In this document: piece after piece, positions 1-11,039 of the stretch
How positions within the stretch are numbered: position 1 is the stretch's first letter
Layout of the letters: each line of letters begins with the position of its first letter
Source of the DNA: Pyronema omphalodes
Lineage: Eukaryota; Ascomycota; Pezizomycetes; Pezizales; Pyronemataceae
Length of the DNA stretch: 29,422 bases
Direction of reading: 5' to 3'
NCBI GenBank assembly: GCA_024516155.1
Contig: JAJJXM010000155.1
Location: 1 to 29,422, forward strand
Position numbers and translations under genes: made by a program
The notes under the pieces: generated by a model
What the model was told of the DNA's origin: nothing
Database searches by the model: none
The model's input: only the letters and a program-made list of their open reading frames with translations

Positions 1-20
1 GAATTTTTGTTTACATTATA

Positions 21-152
21 GAATGTTATATCTTTTTTTTATCTACGGGATTGTATATTTTACAGAATGTTATATCTTTTTGTTATCTACTGGATTGTAT
101 TTCTCGTGGAAAGTTATATCTTTTTGTTATCCCCGCGATTGTATTTCTTCCG
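21..152. repeat. Three tandem copies of a 44-bp AT-rich unit
   Basis: Copies lie at 21-64, 65-108 and 109-152, all exactly 44 bp. Each starts GAATGTTATATC or GAAAGTTATATC, continues with a T run and a TTATC or ATC block, and ends after GATTGTATTT or GATTGTATAT. Substitutions are scattered, so the array is not brand new. It lies in non-coding AT-rich DNA at the left edge of the window. No function is evident. Confidence 0.85.
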
Positions 153-1119
153 TTGTGGTATAAACGGGTATATCACATGTTTAAAAATGTATATGTAAAT
201 CATAAACCTGTTTTATCCCACTAGGCAAACATATACAGAAAGACTGTATAAAACTTATACCATTACATGTACCATAGGGTTTGCATTTCGTGATATGCTG
301 TTAGATGTGCACCTTCCTTTTCAACCGCTTTCGTACCGAAAATCTTTCTCTGCATGAGTTATCACCTAGCCTCATCGGCGCATCAAAATGTTTCATATCG
401 ACGGTCAATACATATATAGTTGTTTCTGTTTCAATGTTTCGTTTCTAATATGATTTCCTACGCAGGACATCCGCTGTTACACCACATGCGCAGCTGCGGC
501 CCCGCACATCCGGGCTCCTCAGGCTCCCCGGGCTCCCCGGGCTCCCCGAGAAGTCCGGGAGATGGGCTAGGGTTCCATCCCGCTAAATGACGCCCCACAA
601 AGCACCTTCTCCGAACCTTCGGTGACACAAGACTGAGCCAGACATCGAGAACATCGAGACATCGAGCCATCGAGCCATCTCCACCCCACCCCACCTGCCG
701 GATAATCTTCAGCTCGTTTCCCCACCACCGACTACTCCGGTCAACAGGCGAGACAAGGGAGATCTACCGGAATTCCGCAGACGGTTATCGACAGGCTTTG
801 ACAGCCAGACAATCAGCCAGGGAACGACAGGTCGTAACGACTAAAGGAACGAGAGAATTTCATACATACATACAGACAGAGGATCCACAAACGGAGGCGC
901 AATCCCGTTTAACCACTCCGGAACACCCGATAGCCTGAGGATAGAACAAAAAGACGCAAGGGAATTAGCCGCGCTGATCCCCCGGAATATTCAACTACCC
1001 CACATTTTCGAACCGGTTGTTTAAAGGTCGAGTCGAGTCGCGTCGCATCGCATCGCAGAATCGCTTATCGCACCCCAACCTACAAATCATTATTCAACAG
1101 CCTGCGAAAGCTTGGAAAG
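153..1119. other. Intergenic flank and promoter region of the D-lactate dehydrogenase gene
   Basis: No coding region is supported here. The left part is AT-rich. From about 460 the composition becomes GC-rich, with a 9-bp direct repeat (GGCTCCCCG and variants) at 513-548. The stretch ends in a leader with a short GTCGAGTCGCGTCGCATCGC-like repeat around 1028-1056, just before the start codon at 1120. The reverse strand of 458-694 is open and reads as GEP repeats, but only because of the 9-bp repeat; it is not a collagen-like gene. Confidence 0.6.
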
Positions 1120-2993
1120 ATGGCGTCGAGGTTATTACTACGCACGGCGCGTCAGGCGCAACAGTCTACTACCCGCCGTATGAGCACAGCTCCTGGTGGA
1201 CCTGAGAAGAGGAATTTTAGATCTCAGCTATATGATTCGACGGCTCAGAGGGTTAAGACCGAGAAGAGTCAGGTTGAGCAGAGGCTTCAGGCGGGGGATA
1301 TTCCCAAGCAGAGAAGTACTATTAGCTCGTCGTTGGGATTTCTGATTGGTATGTTTTCTCCCAATGCCTTTTCTTGAGCTCTTTGTGGACATTACCGAGT
1401 TTGCAGCAACCGGATGAATAGCTTTATGGATTTCAAAGCTGACAATTAATAGCTTCCAGCGCAATCGCACTCGGATTCTACTCCCTCGGCGCCGCCTCCG
1501 CTCCTGCTTTACCCATAACCTCTACCTCTCCCCTCTCCTCCGTCGCCGCTCCTCAACACAACATCGCCAAAGCAAACCTCGAAGCAGCCTGGACAGACTT
1601 TGTAACCCTTCTCGGGGAGCAGCATGTCTTGACCTCTGAGGAAGAACTTATCCGCCATGCAGGCAGCGACTGGTCCTCTTACCACAACTCCGACCACAAG
1701 CCCTTCCTAATCCTCTACCCCTCCACCACCGCCGAGGTCTCTGCCATCGCAAAGATCTGTCACACCCGGCGTATCCCCATGACTGCCTTCTCCGGCGGTA
1801 CTTCTCTTGAAGGACACTTTGCTCCCACCCGTGGAGGAGTTTGCATCGACTTTTCTCGCATGGACAAAGTCATCAGCCTAAACAAAGAGGACCTGGACGT
1901 CGTAGTACAACCCGCGGTCGGTTGGGAGCAACTTAACGAAGATCTCGCCGTGCACGGACTATTCTTTCCCCCGGACCCAGGTCCAGGCGCCATGATCGGC
2001 GGCATGGTCGGAACCGGCTGCTCAGGAACCAACGCCATGAAATACGGCACAATGAAAGACTGGGTTCTCTCGCTAACCGTAGTTCTCGCCGACGGAAGCA
2101 TCATCAAAACACGGCAGCGACCCCGCAAATCCAGTGCCGGCTACGATCTCACCCGATTATTTGTCGGCAGCGAGGGAACTCTTGGTCTAGTCACCGAAGC
2201 TACCTTAAAACTTACTGTTAAACCCCAATCGGAATCCGTTGCTGTTTCCTCCTTCCCCTCTATTGGTGCAGCAGCACAGGCAGTTGCCGATATCATGGCC
2301 TCCGGTGTTCCCCTTGCTGCTATCGAATTGCTGGATGATGTCCAAATGCACTGTATCAACGCCTCTGGCAACACCTCCCGCCAATGGAAAGAGGCTCCTA
2401 CCCTCTTTTTCAAATTCGCCGGAACTGCAAATGGCGTAAAAGAGCAGATATCCCAAATCCAAAAAACCGCCAAAGCAAACGGTGCACAAACCTTTGAATT
2501 CGCTACCAGTGAAGCAGAACGACACGAACTATGGTCCGCAAGAAAGGAGGCCTTATGGTCAGTTATGGCCATGAAACGTAAAGACGGAGATAAAGTCTGG
2601 ACAACAGATGTTGCTGTCCCCCTTTCAAAACTTCCTATCATCATCGAAGAAACTAAAAAGGATATCAAACAAAGTGGATTACTAGGTGCTATTGTAGGGC
2701 ATGTTGGGGATGGAAATTTCCATTCGATCATCATGTTTTCCAAGGAAGAACAGGATGTGGCCGAGGCGGTGGTACATAGAATGGTGGAAAGAGCTGTGGA
2801 ATTGGAAGGAACCGTTACTGGTGAACATGGTGTTGGTATGGTTAAGAGGGATCATTTAACCGCGGAATTGGGAACGGAAACGGTTGATTTGATGAGGAGG
2901 GTTAAGATGAGCTTGGATCCGTTGTGTTTGTTGAATTGTGATAAGGTCGTGAGAGTGGAGAAGAAGAGACCCGGTGAGAGGGCGCATACGTAA
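1120..2993 (+). CDS. DLD1: D-lactate dehydrogenase (cytochrome), mitochondrial, Dld1-like
   Basis: FAD-linked enzyme that oxidises D-lactate to pyruvate and passes electrons to cytochrome c, expected at the mitochondrial inner membrane. Two exons, 1120-1348 and 1453-2993, flank a 104-bp intron (donor GTATGT, branch CTGAC at 1439, acceptor AATAG). This acceptor keeps the frame; the next AG at 1459 does not. The product is 589 residues, close to yeast Dld1 (587). It starts with an Arg/Ser/Thr-rich presequence without acidic residues (1-25), followed by one hydrophobic segment created across the splice junction (about 71-90). Then comes the FAD-binding PCMH fold, with SGGTSLEG at about 190-197 and a PDPGPGAMIGGMVGTGCSG stretch near 250. 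The C-terminal FAD-linked oxidase cap has GHVGDGNFH (about 492-500) and GEHGVG (about 533-538), both carrying the conserved histidines. The start ATG has a good context (AAGATGGCG). Nothing is missing or broken. Confidence 0.93.
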
Positions 2994-5060
2994 AGAGCTT
3001 GGAGGCTTTAGTAGCGGTGGAAGGGATCAGGGTATGAGAAGATCAGGAGATGATACCAAAATTATCATAGTTGTGTAGGATATTAGGAAAGTTTTCATGG
3101 ATTGGGTACTGTTTTTTTTAAAGATACCAATAAGTTTTTTTTTTTTTTTGGAAATTTAGGATACTATATGAATTGACTAACGTGGGGCGCTTGAATACCA
3201 ATCTTTGTTTTTAACCAAATTAGGCATGTCTTACCCTATTTCTACTTTGGAATGTTACACATGGATTTGGAAGGGATGTGTAGTGCAATCATCCGTTGAT
3301 ACTCGACGGGTGCTTCCATTCGGTTGTTTCCAGATATCTGTCATTCATTACAATTGGCGCTGCGGGGGTGAAGGGCGGAATGGTTGTGCTATCACTGCCT
3401 CGGGAGGAAAATGCATTTGTAAGGGACTCTTGGCGAGAATGAAAGACTGGTGTAACAGCTTTGTAGGTAGGGTCTACCCTAAGAAACTGGTATTAATGCA
3501 GCCGGTTTTGTTGACCGGTGTTCTAAGAATAACTCCACTCTCATACATAACCAGATTACTCTAAGAGGAGGTAAATACCCAATGCATAGAAGAGATAGAT
3601 ACAAACGCTTCAGAGTTCATACAATGAATACTGAGAACTCAATACCTCTGCAAAATCCTAGACTATGGTAACCCCAAACGAAAGATTTCGAGTTACAAGC
3701 ACCTAATTGAAAACAGCGCTAGGTTACCTACAGAGATGTAGCGCATGTGCGGTGATGATGAGCCAAGTTCAGATGGTAAGGATTTATTACAACCTGTAAT
3801 AATTCTAAAAAGAAGAGATCAGGCGGACACCCACATTTTTTAAACCCCCACAATTTTCTGTAAAAGCAGCTAAGCTCTATTGTGTTTAACACGGCACATA
3901 CGTAGTGCTAATACCATTTGGACAAGAATCCTTTTGTAAACATTCCTTGCCATGCACTGAGCACATAATATAACCCCGGAAAATTTTGCCGTATCGGTTT
4001 TCCGTCAGAGCCTTTATTTGAACTTTTCGCCGTTAATTCAATAGAAAATGTAAAGAAGATACATTTGCGGGGGGTCGCTTATGAATTTTCTAGTGTTTTT
4101 TGAGTTAATGAAGTGGCACTGACGTCTAGAAGTTATGTATCAAGCCTTATCAGCCTCTAGAACATAATGATTGCCTCGGTGTTCCTCAGGCACCCAACAA
4201 CTTCCCATACCCTTGCTTCAATGTCACCAGCCTGGTGAAAAAATTGTATTCCATATAGACAATAAACCTTTCGAACCGCAACGAAGATCGATTATTGAAC
4301 GATTCAAGCTAACTTGACACAACAAATATTGAGGAGCACACTTCTAAGGCGAACTCTTCGGAAGAGTCTAAATGTCAACCCCCGCTCATTGCGAATCAAG
4401 GATTATTTTTCCGGACATTGCACTTAGACTGCCGGCCAATCTCTATTTTGCTGCTCGTAGTTGTGGAGTGAACGCATGCACTGCACTGCACCAGCTCAAG
4501 GTGTAAATATTTGTCCCACGTGACTTCAGATTCTCCCGGAAGAATCTTGATTTTGCGTGAGAACACCGTTGATTGTCGCTGTCTAAATCCCGAGTACCCG
4601 GTTGAGACTTCAAATTTCATGAGATCAAAAATATGAATCTAAGATTCTGTATCTTGATTGGTTTCCAATCTATATCGACCTTCGAATGATCTCCAATGCA
4701 AGGTTCATCGTTGAAACACATGATCTTCATGCTATGCGCTTAACCTGCCGAACACATCACTCTTCGAAATTCCTATGTTTTCATAAACTTCACAAAACCC
4801 ACCGGCCAAGAAATGTGCAAAAAAAATATCCTCTGAAGCTGAAGATGTAAGATTTATCATACACGCAGCAGGCGCAAGTGCACCCGGCGTGGCTTTCACG
4901 CTAGCCTTCCCGTAAGTGTTCTAGCGGAAAAAATTTAACCCGGATAGAACTTCAGCTCTTTTTTCAGCTTGAGCTCCTTTCATATTCCCGAGCTCCACAT
5001 CTTCCATAAGCACTTGATATTTGTTCTGGTTTCGATATTCAGGGTCCGATTTTGTTAATA
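2994..5060. other. Intergenic region between the dehydrogenase and methyltransferase genes
   Basis: About 2.1 kb with no supported gene. It begins with the 3' flank of the dehydrogenase, including long T runs near 3113 and 3137. An open stretch on the plus strand at 3205-3564 (119 codons, no good ATG) and one on the minus strand at 4396-4620 have no recognisable domains or fungal codon bias. A CACGTG E-box-like hexamer occurs near 4517. I see no tRNA or mobile element. Confidence 0.6.
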
Positions 5061-6280
5061 ATGGCCATTGATTTAATGTCCGCCGTCGAAGACAACGAAC
5101 CTCCACAGTATCTTCACGGTAAGCTCGATCTATCAAACTCTCCCCGCCATTAGCTCCCGTTGTAGCTCTACCTAGCGCGATAAACGCGATCGATGGGCGG
5201 TGATCATAAGGGCCCGATTAACACTCCACAGTTCTCGACTTACCGCGCCTCTACCAACGCCCCTCCTTCGTCACCCTTGACGCAGTCCTCCAGCACTTCA
5301 CCCTCCCCCCTCCGAGTTGGGATGCACCAACTTTCACCCCTTCTGCTCCAGAAGGCTTCGAGAAATGGCTCACCTCCGTCATCTCCTCCCCATTGTCCTG
5401 GATGACTGACGAGGAAGCCGAGTTGATCCGCGATTCCGCATCGGAACGAATTGCTGAACGGTGTGGGCGTACGGCTAGAGGAGATGTAAAGAGGACGTTC
5501 AAAATCCCTCTCCCAGCACGGCTGTCTGTCTTGGGGTCGGCTTCATCAAGGCTTCTGGAGAAGTTAGGAGAGTCGGGGTCAGCAACTTCTTCGGGTGCCA
5601 GTACGCCATCTTTGCTTTCCGGGTTATCAACGCCATCAGAAAGTTCAGGAATTAGCACACCATCAGCTACCGAGCAAGACTTCGTTGAAATCACCTTGCA
5701 TGAACCAGCCCTGACCTCCGACACCCTTGGCCACAAAACCTGGGCGTCCTCGTACCTCCTGTCGAAACGTCTCCATCTCCTCCCTCCTGCTTCTTCCCGC
5801 ATTCTTGAGATTGGCTCTGGTACTGGCTTAGTCGGAATCTCTGCTGCCGCCGTGTGGGGCGTCCCCGTCCTTTTGACCGACTTGCCTGAAATCATTAGCA
5901 ATCTCCAGCGTAACATCGACTTGAACTCGCACCTTGGGATAGACTGTGAATCACAAGTATTGGATTGGCGTGATGAAACCGAAGTCAGCGAAGAGGGAAA
6001 GTATGAGACAATTCTAGCTGCGGACGTGGTGTATGAAGGCTCGCACCCAGCGTTGGTTGCAAATGTAATAGGGAGATGGTTAGCCAAGGGGGGACGATTT
6101 GTGGTTGAGGTTCCGGATAGAGCTGGATTCGAAGGGGAACAGATGAAGTTTAGAGTATGTATGGAAGAGAGGGGATTTCGATGTAAAGAGGAGGGCAGAG
6201 AGAAGGGATGGGATGATTGGGGCTCTGGCGGAGATGCGGGACAGGTAGGCGCTTGGTGGAGTGTGTGGGTTTGGGCGTAA
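5061..6280 (+). CDS. Seven-beta-strand protein-lysine methyltransferase, Efm2/Rrg1-like
   Basis: SAM-dependent methyltransferase of the class I, family-16 type; fungal relatives methylate lysines of translation elongation factors, so a cytosolic role on such a substrate is inferred. Two exons, 5061-5118 and 5232-6280, surround a 113-bp intron (donor GTAAGC, branch GATTAAC near 5215, acceptor CACAG). The spliced product is 368 residues. The intron is needed because the downstream frame has a stop at 5219; joining gives the N terminus MAIDLMSAVEDNEPPQYLH followed by LDLPRLYQRPSF. Motif I is LEIGSGTGLVG (about 208-218), an acidic post-I DLP follows at about 233-235, and the family DxxY motif is DVVY (about 281-284) within AADVVYE. 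Residues 123-163 are a Ser/Thr-rich insert containing three STPS copies, placed between the N-terminal region and the catalytic fold. The start context is ATAATGGCC. The exact ortholog (Efm2, Rrg1 or a related MTase) cannot be settled by eye. Confidence 0.85.
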
Positions 6281-6574
6281 TGAGAAAGGAAGACAGTGGA
6301 GGAAGTTGACAATTGGCGAGGAATAAGGTGGATAAGGGGTGGATGGAGGTGGATATCAAGGAATTTCACCGATGAGCATGATAGATTATAAGTATCCGGA
6401 GATAAACGATAGATGATAGATACCACACTTCAAAAACTGTAGACGGAATCCATTGCAACTGAGAAATCAAATTCAATGTTAAAAATCTTTGCTAATTACA
6501 GAAATTATACGGAAGCTCAACTTCCGCAACCACAGCGACCAACTCAAGAGATTTTTAATTCACCATTGTCCCAA

Positions 6575-6880
6575 CTAAATCAAAGCCAATCGCTTCAAAG
6601 TCTCCTCCCTTTTCCTAAACTCCTCCCTTCGTTTCTCAGCTCGGTTCTCCCCTGGAAAAACTCTGCCCTCGATGATGGCGATATCCGCCTCGTGACGGAG
6701 CGAACTATCGGCAGGATTTATAGTTAAAAATCTATCTAGCTGGGGATTCATAATTCGTTGAGATAGCGCTGTGATTTGGGGTGATATCGGGGCAGATACG
6801 GCTTCGTTTTCGTTGTTTGGCATCTGAGAAAGAAACTGTATTGGATTCTCAGTGGGTTGTGATCCTCGCTTGGTGCTCAT
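6575..6880 (-). CDS. Small hypothetical protein (101 aa)
   Basis: Uninterrupted frame of 101 residues starting at MSTKRGSQPTENPIQFL, with a purine-flanked start (CGAAATGAGC) and a TAG stop. No domain is recognised. Residues 1-40 are polar and rich in Ser, Pro, Asn and Gln; the middle has LDRFLTINPADSSLRHE; the last 30 residues (RAEKRREEFRKREETLKR) are a strongly charged run likely to form an amphipathic or coiled helix. The gene is convergent with the methyltransferase, 294 bp from its stop. The opposite strand is also open over part of it (6476-6727) but reads as Gln/Ser/Leu-rich low complexity, so the minus strand is preferred. It has no signal peptide or membrane segment. It may be the single exon of a lineage-specific gene, or the last exon of a longer one; no clear upstream exon was seen. 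Confidence 0.42.
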   Translation of the reverse strand: MSTKRGSQPTENPIQFLSQMPNNENEAVSAPISPQITALSQRIMNPQLDRFLTINPADSSLRHEADIAIIEGRVFPGENRAEKRREEFRKREETLKRLALI

Positions 6881-9800
6881 TTCGTTTTTGATTTATTCTT
6901 CTGGAAGTCTAGGATGGCAGAGGGTTGGAGATAGGCCTTTCCCAAGGAGATAATTAGTGCAGATAAAAGAATGGTAAATGCGGATGGATCCAACTGAAAG
7001 TTTCAACAGAGCAGATAAAAGTTTAGATCAGATTGACTCGATTGAATTCCGCAAAGAAAGTTGAGACAAATTTGTTGAGTAAATCTGAGAGGCCTTTTGA
7101 ACTTGGAGAGATTTAGAGACGGTGAAACAGTATAGATGATACCTGTTCTTGTCTTGCTTATCGAACCTCCGGGAGGATTGAAGGTGCATTTATAGTTAAA
7201 CTCCAAGCGTTTACAGTCTGAGTTCTACTTTTACTGCCCACTATTTAGTAACTCCTACCAAACTATGGATAAAGTTCACTGAAAAGAGTGACGATCACGA
7301 TGGTTGAATAAAGTAATCATAATCGAGCACTCTTGAACGAATATTTCATCGGCCGGCCCAGCCTAATCGATTTAGTTGAAACTTCGAATCTTCAGATATT
7401 CCAAATAACCTATAAAAAGTTTCCAGTGAAGCATACAAGAGCAAATTCGGAAAATAGTTCGAGTATTGATATGCATCTGTAAATATATTGCAGATAGCAG
7501 GAACTCAGGATCCCAGCACATTCGGAACGGAATCCCTGAAGTAATTGTAATATATTCATCTGACCCCTGGAAGTTTGAACAGCGAAGAATGCTAGTACTT
7601 CTGCAGGCATCTCAAACCCTTCGAAATCCGATGATCTTCAAGCGAACTTCGTCATTGGTTTGCATTAAAACTGGTTCGCCAACGCGTAAAAGTATACACG
7701 TAGGAATTTTAAATTACTTTGACGTTGCGTAGGAGCTAGATCTTTCCCTAGAAATAAGAAGATTCGACGCCTTAGAGTATCTGACATGCAGCCACTTCAC
7801 AGAGTATCATTAATCGCCTGCTGGTGGAACTTAGACTATCCGCCTGTAGTAATAGCACCTGCAAGAAAACGCTTTGGGCAAATCCAGCCGCGGAAAAATA
7901 TATTGACATGGATAGTACAATGCACAGAGTGGCTTCACTTATTTGTTTCTATGTTGTTGTTTAAATAGAATCACTGCTAGCCCATGTAACGGCTCCACGC
8001 ATTTGGTGAGGTTCCGCAATTGGCTGAGCACTTATTTGCATGTAAATCGAGGACGAAAGTATCATATAAGGCCGACGGATAAGTTTGTTAGTTATATCCA
8101 TTATCTCGTGGGGGTGCGCAGTTCTCTTTGGGTAGATACTGCATAAAATGTTCCAGGTACCAGGTCATCTACAGTGTAATGCTTGTCAAAAGCCATTTGG
8201 AATTCTCCACGACAGGGCTGAAGAACATCTCCCGAGCTCCCATGAATGATGATCTTCTAAATGGGATGATAACCAGGAGTCAACCCTTGACACAAATTTT
8301 TCAGTTTCTACCGGGCGATCCGGAGCGTATCATATGACAAGCTTTAATTTAATTTGCTTTCATCCAAAGAAGAAACACCCAACTCGATGAGCTGAAAAAT
8401 ACCCATAGCCACCTAACCTATCAAACCCGGTTGTTCAAGTACGCACGTTGGTACTACCGGGTCGTCCCTCTGGGCCGTTTACAACCGAAGTCTTATTGCA
8501 CGTGAACCTGGAAAATAGAATTTAACAACTGCGACCCCCTATTTGTGGGATTTGAAATATTTGTTAATAGGGGTGTGGCACCCTACTGCAGATGGTTCTC
8601 GGGTTACCTAAAGGCCCGGCTGTTTGCGCTTATGGCGCCAGCACCTGAGTAGTAAGGGGAGGTAACCTGGTACTCGGAGTACAAAGTGCAATAAAGAGTG
8701 GAATGATTATGCGCAAGCGCGCCTCGGTATTTTCCGATAAACCGTATGATTCGACGATCATACGAGTGCTGAGAGGTTTTCGGTAGAATAATTGTGATAT
8801 TACTGTGTACTAGTATGTAGTCGTACCAAGGTAACCATGGCTCCCTCTGGCTCCCTAACAAAAAAAAGCAACAAATCACTCAAGTCTTCCATGGTCAAGG
8901 CTTTGCGTTGGTCCAGTCGCAAGCTAAAACATGTCTAAGGGCGAACTGTCAACGGTCAGCCCACTCTTGCGGCTGAAAAAAAGAACATTGCCTATCGGAA
9001 ATGTGATATCATGTCATTGGGGGTGCGGTTCGCAAGTTGGTCCGCATAATTTAAGTAAGTCTAATTATTTACCAGAGTGGACCTGGTTCCAATTGGAAAC
9101 TCATCTAAGTCCGCTGATGATCATCACTCCGGCCGTATCGGCTCATCCCGAGGAAATTGCGGACTCGCCTGTTGATCAATGCGTCAGGCTGCCGGGTACC
9201 GGAGTGCGAGGAACATGTTTCATTGCATGTTGGAGCCTGGACTGATGCCGGGGCTCATGATCACTTCAAAGTATGGATGAATGACCAACTTTTCGGAACG
9301 ACGGATTCGGTTAAAAGCTTTCATCAAGTGTGAAAATACTGAATTGACGTATTAAGTTTTGTTACAATTCCAGCCTATATACTACTTTGAGCCACGTACC
9401 ACAATTATGTCAAGCAATCCTAAAACATTCTAGTTTCGATAGTTGGAAAATAGCCGTTAAGTTTTGCAAAATTCCGCAAACTGCAAATTGTCTTTAAACA
9501 TCTGCTATATATTCCGAAAACACTGAGCTTAAGACTAAACCAACGCCCGATAGTCAGTGGTAAGTCTGCTGTCGCCTGCGGATGCCAACTAGTGCATGAA
9601 TCGGTAATTTCAAAGCCTTCGGCTAAGCACACTGTTGATTAATGTTGTTATAACGTTTTTCTTTGTCTTTTTCTGAAACTTTTAAGAGATTGAGGTTTGT
9701 GGAGATGTGCAGAAACGTAAGGCGACCGTGTTTGTCGGTGGGTAAATCGAGGGCAGAAAACTCCCGCCTGTACGTTTCACCCAGCTCGCTCCAGCAAGTT

Positions 9801-10009
9801 TAGTATATACTCCTTCTTTCTTCTTGACAATATCTTGTCGCTCGACCAGTCTCTTGCAGTATTATAAGCCCTTTCGACATTTTCTAATTCCCATCATTAC
9901 TTATCACACGCTGTCTTAACTTCCATCACATTTTATACCCTCCGCTTATATTGTTTTTCAGATTTCCTTCGTTATCTATTATTAATTTCATAGATTCTTG
10001 ATTCACATC
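6881..10009. other. Gene-poor region
   Basis: About 3.1 kb without a supported gene. Short open stretches on both strands (for example 7466-7732 plus, 8604-8879 minus, 8931-9245 plus) show no domain, codon bias or splice structure. The 13-bp near-palindrome GTACTCGGAGTAC at 8670-8682 recurs at 16804-16816. From about 9790 the plus strand becomes pyrimidine-rich, with a TATA-like TAGTATATAC near 9801. This resembles a fungal promoter and leader running toward the ATG at 10010. Confidence 0.55.
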
Positions 10010-10495
10010 ATGCTCAATATATCATATATCGCGCACTTTTTCGACCTTTCCTGCTTAAGCTTTCTTTTTTATGTATCACCAACCTCCTGTCTCTTCATCT
10101 TAACTCCATGTCCATATGTACATATATTTGACTTCTTTCCTCCTATTTCAGGTAACTCTATTATACTAGAAAAAATAAACTAGACCAATTAAGAACGAGG
10201 TAAGTACTAACCATCGAGATTGGCAGAAAAGCAGCCTACGGACCTCAGGAAGTCCTCTCCTTCCACCACGCCGCAAAACTTATCGAACACAGAAATACAA
10301 TTGAAAAAACATAAATTCTGTTTAAATAATATGAAAACCTCAGTTTTAGTCTTCATGAAACTTCCCAGGTCTAATGACTTTTCATGTTTTAACCAATATG
10401 GTAGCCTGGAAGAACTCGAGACTTCTTCGGAATCATTGGTACAATCACTTTTTTTAACCAGACCTCGCCTTATCTGGCTTACAAAACGAACGTAG
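10010..10495 (+). CDS. Candidate two-exon gene of unknown function (weak)
   Basis: A pyrimidine-rich leader (about 9800-10000) precedes the ATG at 10010. A consensus fungal intron fits at 10152-10226: donor GTAACT, perfect branch heptamer TACTAAC at 10205-10211, and acceptor TTGGCAG 15 bp further on. Removing these 75 bp joins the 10010 frame exactly to the open frame that ends at 10495, giving 136 residues; without it the 10010 frame stops at 10183. The N-terminal 47 residues are very hydrophobic (Phe, Leu, Cys, Tyr) and might only be translated leader. The C-terminal part is polar, then has YGSLEELETSSESLVQ. No domain is recognised. The end lies 72 bp before the MULE insertion. A frame match has a one-in-three chance of being accidental, so a non-coding spliced transcript or chance are real alternatives. 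Confidence 0.25.
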
Positions 10496-10557
10496 CAATA
10501 TGCGCCCTTGCACCTGTGGTGTATTGATTTATGGCTCTGGATTGAATTTGTAGTAAT

Positions 10558-10566
10558 TATATATTA
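10558..10566. repeat. Left target-site duplication of the MULE
   Basis: TATATATTA, identical to 11129-11137 on the other side of the element. The length of 9 bp is that expected for Mutator-type insertion. The site is AT-rich. Confidence 0.9.
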
Positions 10567-10655
10567 CGGAAATTATGCAGGATGCCCCCGAAAAAACACG
10601 AAATTTGCAATATACCCCCGTCTATGCAGGATGCCCCTCGCTTAGGTAGTGAACA
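10567..10655 (+). repeat. Left terminal inverted repeat of the MULE
   Basis: Begins CGGAAATTATGCAGG and matches the reverse complement of 11040-11128 at every one of 89 positions. It contains the 15-mer TATGCAGGATGCCCC twice, at 10574-10588 and 10623-10637, 49 bp apart. These are candidate transposase-binding sites (inference). Confidence 0.92.
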
Positions 10656-11039
10656 CCCGCCCATATTGAATACAGCGCCTACAGCGCCGGGCTACAGATT
10701 TTTCGCGTGTGTTTTTTCTTCTTCGCTTGCAGGTGAAGATTTTAATTCCACTTCTCGATATTATCGTCAACAACGGCAATAATGGAGCGCACCAATTCGC
10801 TGACAACCAGCATCGATCCTGACGACGCTGACCCGATCTCTCGACATGCACTACAACTTGGAGATGATTTTCCCTCGTTTTCCGAGTTTAAACTGGCCAT
10901 TCACAAGTGGGCCGTAGACATGCGGTTTGACATTCGCTTTGCAAAGTCAGAGGCGCAGAAATGGATTCAAAATTTTTATCTGCCAGTAAGGAAAAAAAAA
11001 ACATGCGTGAAAAATTTGGCGCCCGGCGCTGAAGGCGGA

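Noticed and set aside
458..694. Collagen-like GEP repeat frame on the minus strand
   Set aside because: It is produced by a 36-bp run of a 9-bp DNA repeat in promoter DNA; no other collagen-like features.
3205..3564. Plus-strand open frame of 119 codons downstream of the dehydrogenase
   Set aside because: Lacks an ATG start, recognised domain and coding bias.
5251..6426. Minus-strand open frame of 391 codons opposite the methyltransferase
   Set aside because: The plus strand has clear methyltransferase motifs and a working intron; the minus frame is Ser/Pro-rich without any domain.
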